NCBI GenBank assembly: GCA_015350385.1
Contig: WNKI01000002.1
Coordinates: forward strand, 7,308,276-7,372,275
DNA length: 64,000 bases
Source: Aculops lycopersici
Lineage: Eukaryota; Arthropoda; Arachnida; Trombidiformes; Eriophyidae
Direction of reading: 5' to 3'
The translations under genes were made by a program, and so were the position numbers. This document shows positions 43,994 to 53,408 of the stretch, piece by piece. How positions within the stretch are numbered: position 1 is the first letter of the stretch; each line of letters starts with the position of its first letter. Under the pieces are notes generated by a model. It worked only from the letters and a program-made list of their open reading frames with translations. It had not been told where the DNA came from and ran no database searches.

Positions 43994-44764
43994 ATGGGCA
44001 AAGTTGATGCTAGACAAAAGCTTGAACAAATCAGAAAGAAGAAGGGTAAAAATCCAAAGACTAACGCAAAAGCCGGTGGCAATGTTAAAGATCTCAGACA
44101 ATTGATTTCCAAGAAGAAGATGGTCAAGAGTCCGGAAAATAAAACCGCTAGTGGTAGGGTGACTAAGGCAAGCAGTAAAGCGGCAGGCAAGAATGCCGTC
44201 AAGGATCTGAGAGAGACCAACAAGAAGCTAGCTTCAAGAAAGAAGACAACCCAACCCAAAAGCGAACGTCCAATCAAGAATAAATCGGTGGTAGCATCCA
44301 GGCCAACATCAGTGGTGGTCAAGCGATCAGCAAAGAATGGAGCACAACTAAGAAGCAAGATACAATACTATGTACCACCGCATTTGCAACCGATGATGCA
44401 TCAAATACAACCTCAGAACCAACAACCAACCTACGTGTTCGCCCCACCTCAAACACAGTCGAATTTAGCCATGGACAGTGTGCAAGGTGGCGGTCAGGGG
44501 GCATCTGTGCTCGTATCAAATCTGGTGCCATCGATCACCCAATCTGAAATTATTGAGCTCTTCGGAGACATCGGAGAACTAACAGCTGTCAATATGATAA
44601 ACCAAACAACGGCACTCGTAACCTATCAAAGGAGTAGTGATGCTCTGAAGGCCGTCAGGAATTACCACAATCGATCCTTGGATGACAGGCCCATGTTTGT
44701 AAACATGATGCCAGCGCTGACGCCCGGATCAAGTGTTCGATCCAGGATAGGGCGAGCTATGTGA
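43994..44764 (+). CDS. POLDIP3: RRM protein of the POLDIP3/SKAR type
   Basis: 256-aa nuclear RNA-binding protein, single exon. The first ~115 residues are Lys/Ser-rich with DARQKLEQIRKKK and repeated VKDLRQLISKKK/VKDLRETNKKL motifs, like the DAR/KK repeats of SKAR. An Asn/Gln/Pro linker follows. One RRM (about 168-242) has RNP-like strands SVLVSNLVPSI and ALVTYQRSSDA, then the SKAR-like end YHNRSLDDRPMFVNMM. Human POLDIP3 has YNNRCLDGQPMKCNL at that place. SKAR links the exon-junction complex to S6K1 and mRNA export. This protein is shorter than human POLDIP3 (421 aa), so an Aly/REF-type relative remains possible. It sits between the arms of the inverted duplication. Confidence 0.7.
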   Translation: MGKVDARQKLEQIRKKKGKNPKTNAKAGGNVKDLRQLISKKKMVKSPENKTASGRVTKASSKAAGKNAVKDLRETNKKLASRKKTTQPKSERPIKNKSVVASRPTSVVVKRSAKNGAQLRSKIQYYVPPHLQPMMHQIQPQNQQPTYVFAPPQTQSNLAMDSVQGGGQGASVLVSNLVPSITQSEIIELFGDIGELTAVNMINQTTALVTYQRSSDALKAVRNYHNRSLDDRPMFVNMMPALTPGSSVRSRIGRAM

Positions 44765-44793
44765 ATCAATTAATCAGTCTACGAGATCCAAGG

Positions 44794-44799
44794 AATAAA
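44794..44799 (+). terminator. AATAAA poly(A) signal
   Basis: Canonical hexamer 29 bp after the stop of the POLDIP3-like gene. Confidence 0.55.
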
Positions 44800-45016
44800 A
44801 CAATATAAATTCTTTTTTTACTGTAGTCTATCGAGTACATTATACCTATGGCATGGGAAGCGCGGGGATGCAAAATTTTGCCGGTTAGATCTTGGACACA
44901 ATGTATAACAATATCTAGTACTAGTTGATCACCGCGGCCTCGCTCGCGACTATACCTGTTTTCCTGCACGTCTCTTCGGGAAACTGCGCTCCGGCTCGCC
45001 TTCGCTCCGTGATATT
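44800..45016. other. Spacer between POLDIP3-like gene and terminal-repeat element
   Basis: A short GC-rich stretch (ACCGCGGCCTCGCTCGCGAC, about 44931-44950) differs in composition from its surroundings; no gene. Confidence 0.4.
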
Positions 45017-45313
45017 GTGAGGCAATTACGCTGTATTGCCCTAGAACTGCATTTGGGCAGAGCTATGTTTCCCTCCCTTTTTGAGTCCTACTCAATAAAG
45101 GCTGCTCTAAGGCATAATAAAACCCAAAAATCAGAATTTATGGATTTGTTGATAAAAGTTGCCTGTGGTATCCCTAAGGTGCCGGATAAATTTTTTGCAG
45201 ATCCTGTAGGTTTTTCTGCCCTACTGGCTTTAGAGCAGCCCTAAATGCGAAAAGGCAAAGGGGAAAAAACGCTGCTGTGCCCTGATGCAACCCTGGGGCA
45301 ATAACTGCCTCAC
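45017..45313. mobile_element. Candidate ~297 bp terminal-inverted-repeat element
   Basis: Starts GTGAGGCAATTA and ends with the complement of GTGAGGCAGTTA (11/12 match), with TTGCCC also mirrored a few bases further in. An interior open frame of 75 codons (45017-45244) has no recognisable homology. No target-site duplication is evident. It ends 4 bp before the right arm of the inverted duplication starts. A small non-autonomous transposon is the simplest reading, but the short repeats could be chance. Confidence 0.35.
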
Positions 45314-45317
45314 ACCA

Positions 45318-46064
45318 GTGCGTGCTCAAGTTTGCCAAAGAGATCGCATGCACATGTCGCGGGTCTGGTCGAACGTGTGTTGTCTTGTTGGACCACCACT
45401 AGATACATCAGAAATACTTATTTTGCAACCTGAACATCACAATCCAATATTCTAAAATCATGCTCCAGCCATTTAGAAGGCTTGCCTCCGAGAGGTTGGT
45501 CGAACAATGCCTCATGAGACACATCAAACCTACCAGCCACCTTATGTTCAGCCGGGGAATTGCTGTTGTTCGATCATACGATCCAGGTGCAGATAATATG
45601 GCTGTTCTAATGAAGGGCAACATACCCAAACCGGAAACACTGAACACGATGAAGGAGGAGCTAGAGCTACGACCTTCTGAGCCGCTGGACCACTTCGGTG
45701 CCCGCGAGTTTGTCGATCTTAAAATCGAGCAGTATGAAGAACTATACAAGAATGATGCAACCGGTGAAACAAAGAAGACTATCCAGCTTGCTTTGGAAGA
45801 GTACGAGTTCGCAAAGTACAATTCGCTAGGTAGGGTTCCATCTAATATAGATTTAGCTACAATGCAGAGGATGCTCAGAGAGTGCCAATCAACAATCGCT
45901 AGGAGTTCTTTTTTTAACTATCTCTTCAAAAAAGAGATGGCTCAACTAGCTACGATTAGGCGCCAGAAGCGTGTTAAGGAGGCAAGACAGGTGATAAGAG
46001 AGGAGAGGTTTAGCAAATTTAGTTCAGATGTCCGGTCCAGAACTGGATTACTTGATGACGCTGG
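45318..46064 (+). repeat. Right arm of the ~750 bp inverted duplication
   Basis: Partner of 42897-43642 in opposite orientation, with 1.67 kb between the arms. Includes the TRMT10C 5' flank, start codon and N-terminal coding region. It probably is the original copy because the TRMT10C frame continues into its catalytic domain. Confidence 0.9.
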
Positions 46065-46836
46065 ACAGTTAGTCTACGGACTTTGGCACAATAGCCAATT
46101 TGTTAGATTACCCGAGCAGAGGCTCAAATATGGATCATCCGCTTCGCGTCTTAGGGACGCCGCGCTCTTTGGTCCCACTCTCATATTTGACTTTGATTAT
46201 GATGAACACATGAATCTTTGGTATTGCAATAATATGGCTGAGCAAGTATTAGAATCCTATGGATTGAATAGATATCACTATTACGACCCCTACGACATGT
46301 GGTTTTGTAATTTTAGGACGAATGATCCGACCGCTGCCAATACTATCAAGCCTCTAACTGCGTCTAAAGTTGAGCACATGGTTACTATAAAGCCCGATTG
46401 CTTCACAAATTACTTCGATAAATCACGTCTAGTCTATCTGTCACCAAATTCGCCTCATACCTTAAAATCAGTGGGAAAGAATGATGACGTTTACATCATA
46501 GGCTGTTACAATGACAAAGGAAATTCCAAGCCAGTGTCCTTCCGCAAAGCCGAACAGTTGGGTATCAGATCCGCCAAGATTCCCATCGATCAGAGTGTTT
46601 ACTGGAAGGGTCCAACAAAAGCCCTCTGTATCAATCATGTTACTGGCATTATGCTCGAGGCTTTAGCGAATGGAAACGACTGGACAAAAGCCATTCTTAA
46701 GCACGTGCCGTCTAGAAGAATCAAATCCAAGGACTTGGTGATTGAGGAACAGGCGCGTCGACAGGCTCGGCTTGCGGCAAAGATGAGCAAATCTAACCTC
46801 AAGAAGATTAACTTGAGGCGTGATATATTTGATTGA
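45460..46836 (+). CDS. TRMT10C: Mitochondrial RNase P protein 1 / tRNA m1R9 methyltransferase
   Basis: Homologue of TRMT10C/MRPP1, the SPOUT methyltransferase subunit of mitochondrial RNase P, which methylates purine 9 of mitochondrial tRNAs and assists 5' processing. 458 aa, single exon. Residues 1-40 are a basic presequence (MLQPFRRLASERLVEQCLMR), and 60-200 are helical, as in MRPP1. The SPOUT domain covers about 232-425: TLIFDFDYDEHMN, then LVYLSPNSPHTL, DDVYIIGCYND, FRKAEQLGIRSAKIPIDQ, and the SAM-binding knot near NHVTGIMLEALANGNDWTKA with ILKHVPSRR. The C-terminus is a basic tail. The N-terminal 200 codons are duplicated in inverted orientation and fused to ferredoxin upstream. Confidence 0.92.
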   Translation: MLQPFRRLASERLVEQCLMRHIKPTSHLMFSRGIAVVRSYDPGADNMAVLMKGNIPKPETLNTMKEELELRPSEPLDHFGAREFVDLKIEQYEELYKNDATGETKKTIQLALEEYEFAKYNSLGRVPSNIDLATMQRMLRECQSTIARSSFFNYLFKKEMAQLATIRRQKRVKEARQVIREERFSKFSSDVRSRTGLLDDAGQLVYGLWHNSQFVRLPEQRLKYGSSASRLRDAALFGPTLIFDFDYDEHMNLWYCNNMAEQVLESYGLNRYHYYDPYDMWFCNFRTNDPTAANTIKPLTASKVEHMVTIKPDCFTNYFDKSRLVYLSPNSPHTLKSVGKNDDVYIIGCYNDKGNSKPVSFRKAEQLGIRSAKIPIDQSVYWKGPTKALCINHVTGIMLEALANGNDWTKAILKHVPSRRIKSKDLVIEEQARRQARLAAKMSKSNLKKINLRRDIFD

Positions 46837-47116
46837 AAATTGCAAAATTTTGATAGAAGAAGTTAAAGGAGAGAGTAACTCCAATGGGTCTTTCAAGCTT
46901 CTGATATGTTTGTATTTCGCGCGCGCTCAAGAATTCTTCAAATGTGAGCACGTAAACACGAGTTTGTTTATATTTAGACTTCGGGAGAATCCGAAACTAA
47001 TTTATCAAATTTGTTATTGTCAACAATCACCATAAGTGGTGCCCCTTCAAAAGCGATATCTACGTTGTTTCGTAAGTTTTAAGCGAGTTATTAAAAACAA
47101 GCTCCATCTTAGAAGC

Positions 47117-47680
47117 ATGTCGTCTCGGAATAAGCGACAGAAAATCGAACAAATAAACCTGGAATTCATCCCGCTGCCTGAGGATATTCCCCCGCCGCCC
47201 GAACCACCCCCCAAGCTGGAGCAGGATGATTTCCGTGATCATACACAACATCAAGCCGCATCTCCTAGAACAACTTGTATCAAGACAGAAACCTCTACAT
47301 CAACAACTACTAGAAATCGGTCTCAAAAGCGCCAGCATTCACTTTCCCCAGTACCATCTCCACCCCCGTTGCCTCCCATTCCCGCAGACGAGATTCCCGT
47401 CCCGAGTGAAATTCCGTCGCCGCCCAAACCTGAGCCTAAACTTGAACCTCGGAGCAGTATTAAAATAGAGACAGAGGGAGAAATTGCTATCATGGAAGAG
47501 AACCCAGTGGAGACAGATCTCATGGCCAAGATTTTGGGCTTTTCAAGTTTCAACTCGACTAAGGGCAAACAGGTGCCCGGCAATCAAGTGGGCGCAGTGC
47601 ATGTCGTTAAGAAGCGAAAATACCGTCAGTATATGAATAGGAAGGGAGGATTCAATCGTCCACTGGACAAAGTACCATAG
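47117..47680 (+). CDS. SNRNP27: U4/U6.U5 tri-snRNP 27 kDa protein
   Basis: Spliceosomal protein SNRNP27 (yeast Snu66-associated, nematode SNRP-27), which enters with the tri-snRNP and affects 5' splice-site choice. 187 aa from ATG 47117; in-frame upstream codons have no ATG. The C-terminal ~55 residues are the family signature: LMAKILGFSSFNSTKGKQV, then GNQVGAVHVVKKRKYRQYM and NRKGGFNRPLDKV. Vertebrate proteins have an RS-rich N-terminus. Here it is Pro/Glu-rich (DIPPPPEPPPKLE, SPPPLPPIPADEIPVPSE) with few RS dipeptides, an unusual replacement. Single exon; ATTAAA follows 19 bp after the stop. Confidence 0.93.
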   Translation: MSSRNKRQKIEQINLEFIPLPEDIPPPPEPPPKLEQDDFRDHTQHQAASPRTTCIKTETSTSTTTRNRSQKRQHSLSPVPSPPPLPPIPADEIPVPSEIPSPPKPEPKLEPRSSIKIETEGEIAIMEENPVETDLMAKILGFSSFNSTKGKQVPGNQVGAVHVVKKRKYRQYMNRKGGFNRPLDKVP

Positions 47681-48965
47681 TTCCTATTTAATGTGTTAAA
47701 TTAAAGTATATACATCCGCTTGAGGAGAGAAAGAAGAAACGAAATGTATATGCGCTAATTGGGAGAAATCATATATATCAACAAATATTCTAGCTGACTC
47801 AGGGTATATGTATTACCGTGTCGATCATTGCCCTCAAGATCCGGATCATTAACCTGCCCTCCAATTCTAAAAACGCTTGATCTGTTTTTCTGACCGTGTG
47901 CTAGCGTCTCTTTCCTTTAGATTTCCTTTCCTGTAGAATCGGATGATTACTTGACTTTGCTACATGCTGATGCCTAAGCTAAGAGTCTTGAGCTAACAAG
48001 CTAACTGGCTAAAACCGCCACTGATATTTCCATAGGCCAGTGCCGGGTGTCTTCACAACACACTTATTCATACAACATATATCTAGGCGCATTAATGTAA
48101 CTCCTTAGGCAGCAGCAGCAGTTGCAACAGCAATAGCGACTTACCTGTACACACACAGACACACATCACTAGCTAATTATCGATACAAAGTCTGCGCACC
48201 ACCTGATGCTCGCCTAGGGACATGAGTCGACAAGATCTCGGTGTTTAAAGCAGACTCGACTCTCTCGCTCGCAGGGGTATCATCCGTTCAAAAGTCCGCA
48301 GGCCGGTTCCTGCGGCTTAAGTCCATTCGTCGCCAGCTCAGCTCCTCTCTGAGACTAGGACTGGCGAGCTCCAGTCGAGAGCTGGCAACAGAGAGCGAGC
48401 GAGAGGAGGCGTCCCGCCTCCTCTGCCCGAAAAACTACTTTGATGCAACACCAAACCGCTACCCATGCCACTTGTTGTCGCGCTCACCGCTCGCCGTTGC
48501 CGCACCTGTACAGTGTAGATTCCTCTAGTAGGCGTGTTTAATTGCGGGCAACTCGTGACCGACAACTCAATCTCGCACTGCACTCGTAAAGCTCAGCTGC
48601 CTCTAGATACTTGTCGAGGGCTGATCAGCGATGTCGAAAGCTATTGCGTTGGCATCGGCTCGGGTCAGCTGGCTATCACCATCACCACAACCACCACAAC
48701 CACATGCTACCTCTGCTCAGTGATGGGAGCTGCGGACTGGATGGGGAAAGGACCAAGTCGGAACTTTTGGTCCGTGTAAATGGTCTTTTTTAGTCGCCGA
48801 CGAAGGAGACTGGCAACAAACAACAGTTGAGCTGAATCGGGAACAGGCAGTCCAGCCCCCATTCCAATCGACCCAACCTAGCCAGTCGGCTAGCTAGCTA
48901 CCAAGCTACCGAGCCACCTACCTACCTGCCTAATCGCCTGTATACTTGCCAACATCCAGCTGCAC

Positions 48966-48990
48966 ACAACAACAACAACAACAACAACAG
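48966..48990. repeat. (ACA)n trinucleotide run
   Basis: About eight ACA/CAA units in gene-free DNA. Confidence 0.85.
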
Positions 48991-51633
48991 CCGACAGGTG
49001 GGTTCATGTAGCTGATAATTTTCAAGCTCATTCGGGGTTCATCTGTGTGCTTTGTACTGGTTTATATTTTGGTTAGTTTGTTGCTTAGACATTTGTTGGC
49101 TAAATAAACTGGACTGGCGCCGCCAAGCGCATATAGGACGAATTTCAGCCTCGGTGGAGGCCGATGAAGAGATAATAGAATTCTTAATTGATTGTAATTA
49201 TTAATAAATATGAGGCATTCTTTAGTTTTTGGCGGTGATTGTGGTTGGCTAAAAACCAAGGGATACCCAAGTTCCGTGCGTGACGTACACGTTGTTGTGC
49301 GTAAAGTGAGCCAGTTTGTCATCTGGCGACAAGAGAATGAACCAAGAGCGGCACCCGAGGAAAATAAAAGTCGTTGCTTGTTTGCTTGCCTGTTTCGTCG
49401 CTTGCTCGCTTGCTATTTTGCCTGCTCACTCAATGGCTCTCGCTCGCTTGCTTGCTCGCTCGCTCGCTCACCTGTTAGCGTGCTGATCCGCTGACTGATG
49501 GTCTTAGATTAATAATGAATGCTAGTCACTCTTGTTTGACTTTGTCTGTTTGGTGCGGCACTTTATCACCATCATCCAAGTTTTCTAACTAACTAACAAA
49601 CTTATAAACTTACAAACTAACTCACTAACTTACTAAGTAACCATCTCCAGCGACATGAACACAAAAACAAATCTAACCACATCAAGCGACGTGACGAATG
49701 ACTCCGCAATCTTTGTGGCTTCTCCTCTCTGTCTTCCCAAGAGAGTTAACCATCAAGACTTGAATAATCAGACAACGTGCCGAGCGCGAAATCGGTGATA
49801 GTCGTTCAGGTAGAGTGAGCAGTTAGCACGGGAAGAGGGACATTATCTTCGTCATTATCTTTCATCTTCGTCGCCATGGTTGTCGTCGTTGTCGTCGTTT
49901 TCTTTCTCGCCTTCGTTCCTCCTGCTCCTCCTCTTCTTTAAAAAGATGGCTGGCTGTCTGGCTTCGCATGGTGGTCGCTCACTGGCGATATCTTGCCGTG
50001 CAAATCGAGTTTTAGGGCGCAAATTTAAGTGAGTTAGACGCGCGCACGCGAAGCTCGCGACTAATCATCCATCTAGCCGAGCTAGCTGGGTCGCTTGGCT
50101 AGGCAGGATAATTCAGCTCAGCTGGCTCAAACACATAACTTTCACCCGGCTCGCGGCTGACAGCTCGCGTTGGGGCTTAAAGTCGAGCTGAGACCAATGA
50201 GCTGATACATACGCAGAGGGCCCCAGGGGAGAGGAAGGAGTTAACAAGCAATTGTACGCTTTGCAACGAGTTCACGGCAATCGGGCAACTCGCTGTCCAA
50301 TTGCGGCAAACTTTTGGCCGTTGTAGGGCAAAAGTTTATCATAGCTAATGAGTTGGGCGGCGAACAGGTTGTTGTTTTAGTTATTGTTGTAGAAATGGAG
50401 AGGAGTGCGCGGTCTTTTCAAGTGATAAAATTCGATTCATAAGCTACGCGCTTCGGCTGCTCGTTTAAGAAAAGGGCCAAGCCGGCAGCTCCCTTCATCT
50501 CGGCTGCCGAAGTCCAAGCTCAGCTCCCGGCTTCACAGCTGTGAGTTTATCTAACATCATCACTAAGTGGCTGCCACATGCGAGCCATGACCATCGTCGT
50601 CATCGTCGTCGTCGCACCTACTCACCTGGGCTACCACCCTTCGGCCAGCGAGAAATCGAGAAAGTTTTAACGTATCTTCAATCCATAAGCGCAAGCTCAC
50701 ATGCACAAACATTGGCATAAATGCGCCGCATTGGCCGCGTCGTCTTACAAGTCCCTCGCTCTCTATGGCTAGTTCTTTGAACTTGCACCTGAGAAATGAA
50801 ACGAAACGCAACGAAATGGAATGGATCGAGGCGAAGTGGTGTGTGGCGTCTGCCCAAAAGTTGTGTTATGTTTCTGTCTGGTGGTCAATGGTAAGTGAAG
50901 AATAATAGCAATGAGTAGGGAGACTACGGTAGGCTCGCCAACTTGCACTTGGCTCACTCTCTCTCTCCCTCTCTCTCTCTCTGACTTGGAGGAGAAAAAA
51001 GTGGCGCACGCAACGCAACTTGTAGAGTTAGGTAGGCTAGCTGTTGGACTAAACTTGAAAAGCTTGCAAAGAGTTGAACGAGGGAGAGAGAGAGAGCGAG
51101 AGAGAGAGAGAGGAGAGAGCAAGTTATAGAATGAGAGAGCGAGTGAGTGAGAAAGCAACAAGTGGAAGTGAGCGCGAGCCAAGGGAGAAAATGCGTAATT
51201 GTTAGCATTGCTATACAACCACCACTACAACTACAACCATAGACACACGCCGTCAGACACACTCTCACTCACTCTTAACAAACCACCACCAGCTTACACT
51301 GCGTCTCATAAATTTCTTAAGCCTCTAGATCCATCGTCTCTTTGTGGTTGTCGTTGTCGTCAATCATCTTGTTGGTGGCGGCGCTGGTGCTGCTGGTGCT
51401 GCTGCTGTCGATGACGACGATGACTGTCAGCAAACAATACAAGCAAGAATTTGCATTACAGCAACGAGTAGCATTTTCCAATGCTAAAGCAAATCGGCTT
51501 GCCGCTTGCCTATTGCTTGCTGGCCGCCAGACAACTCGTTTGTTGGCTCGCAGGTTCACCGCCAGGTAGCTTCGGTTTTAGTCGACTAACTTGGCAGCAG
51601 CCGGGTGGCTCGCGCGCGCTCGCTCGCGCTGGT

Positions 51634-51658
51634 TGTGTGTGTGTGTGTGTGTGTGTGT
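51634..51658. repeat. (TG)n microsatellite
   Basis: About 12 uninterrupted TG units following a TCGC-rich stretch. Confidence 0.9.
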
Positions 51659-52998
51659 TGGTGTGTTAAAGTGTTAGCCTATGTGCTGGTGTTTGTGTGT
51701 GCATTTGAAGTGGATGGTGTCTTAGCGAGCGAGAGACTTGCGCGCCACCAGAACCAACTTAGCGGCCACCAAGAAAAACCGATAGCAGCAGCCACCTGAC
51801 AACAAACGAACCAAACGAAGACCGAATAGTACGAAACAACGGCGCGCGCGCGCAAACTGAAAAGCACACACACACACGGTCCACAGGTACACACTCTTTG
51901 CGGGTTGCGATTGAATAACTGAACGTGCGGCGGTCTTGGCGAAGTTGGCAAGGTAAAAAGTGAAGATAGAAGGGGTGAGAGTCGCAAAGTTTTGTGCAGC
52001 GCCATCGCCTTTCGCCGCCACCATCGCCGTTTCGCGCTTAGCTCAGCTCTAAACTCAAAACGACGCATTGCAACGCAACTCAACTTTACTTTACTCAATT
52101 GAACTAAACGCGGCCCTCCTTTCTCTTTTTCGGGGTAAACGAGCGCTTAGTTTGTTCAAATGACTAACGAGCGAATCTGAAATTGTAAGATTCAATCTAA
52201 CGATATTCTGCTTAGCGGTTATATATATATATACATATATTAGGTAGCGGCGAGTTTGGCAGCAAAGTGAGCTGGCGCAACAGCAACTCAAACTGAGACT
52301 TCACCTGAAACCCGCAACTGCAACTCAAAATCCGACTGCAACCGCGAAAAGAGTGGAGGAAGTTCTGGGTAGGAGCAGTGGTAGCGGCGGTGGCGGCGGC
52401 GGCAGCAGCAGCGGCAGTAGGTGGTTGCAATACCAATAGTAAAATAGTAGAGTAGTGGTGAGGTAAAATAGAAGCTGCCAAGAGTTTGATGAAAAGTTTG
52501 GCTGGTCTTTCTTTTTGTCGCCACCTTGAATTAGACAACAAGCCAGCAGCTCAGCGTTCAAGTTCAACTCAAGCAGCAGTGGCGCCAGCAACAGTTGGTT
52601 GCTGCTATGTAGTTATCAATCAGTTAGTCTTAGTTAGCTTTAGATAGTCTGACTCGCGCGTCGTGGGCGCGACAAGCGAGTTGAGAATCAGATAAGGAGG
52701 GTGGGATTTAAAAAGAAAGAAAAGCAGCCAGGTGAGCAAGCGAGCAAAGAGAGACGAGCCAATCCGATTCAAAATCCAAGCCGAGGAGCGAATCAACAGT
52801 TTGTCGCAACACACACACACACAAATACAAGACGCGACGCGGCGCGAAGCAACGCGACGAAAAGACACGAATCGAGACAAGAAAGCCAGTGGCAAGTCGG
52901 TCTATAGCAAGTGCGCGCAGATTTGCCTGCCTCGCTCGCTCGCTCGCTCCATTGATACCGCAGCGGCATAGTTGCACGGCGCTGAAGCTTAGTTAGTT

Positions 52999-53022
52999 TA
53001 CCTACCTACAGGTAGGTAGGTA
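52999..53022. promoter_or_regulatory. Perfect 11-bp inverted repeat with CAGGTAGG core
   Basis: TACCTACCTAC, two bases (AG), then GTAGGTAGGTA. It lies about 390 bp upstream of the transglutaminase ATG. The core contains CAGGTAG, the Zelda/TAGteam heptamer known in insects. A role as a binding site or an RNA hairpin in the 5' UTR is inference. Confidence 0.4.
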
Positions 53023-53408
53023 CCTGCTCGCCTGATCCTCAAGTTGTTCATTTGGCGCAAATGATGCTGCACCTCAGAGAGACACCGACATTTGGCTAGA
53101 GAGTTTAGATCAAGTCAGAGTCAATCGGAATCAAATCAAGTCAACTAGTCCCCCGTCTCCTCCTCCTGCTCCTCGTCGTTGCATGCCAATTGAAACCCGT
53201 GACACACAGACAAACAAACGTTCACCTAATTAGCTACTTATATTGACAACAGCAGCAACAACAACAACAACAGGAACAACATTATCATCATCGCAATTAT
53301 AGTCGTCGTCAGACTTGCAACGTATTAAAAGCTGCACCGGGAGTTTCAATTTGTAACGCAAAGTTGAATTCAGTTCAACTTTGCAAGCAACAAACCAAGA
53401 CAGTCATC

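Larger units (their letters stand above)
47681..53408. other. Gene-free 5.7 kb block upstream of transglutaminase
   Basis: No supported gene. Contains CAA (48966-48990), GA/CT (about 50950-51120) and GT (51634-51658) microsatellites, TCGC runs near 49440-49470 and a perfect inverted repeat at 52999-53022. An ATTAAA at 47700-47705 ends the SNRNP27 transcript. Many short frames here are repeat artefacts. Likely regulatory and 5' untranslated DNA of the transglutaminase gene. Confidence 0.6.

Noticed and set aside
45017..45244. 75-codon frame as a possible viral or retroelement protein
   Set aside because: No recognisable motif; kept only as content of the terminal-repeat candidate.
50769..51268. 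Long overlapping frames with Leu/Ser or Arg/Glu periodicity
   Set aside because: Produced by the GA/CT microsatellite region; same-length frames exist on both strands.
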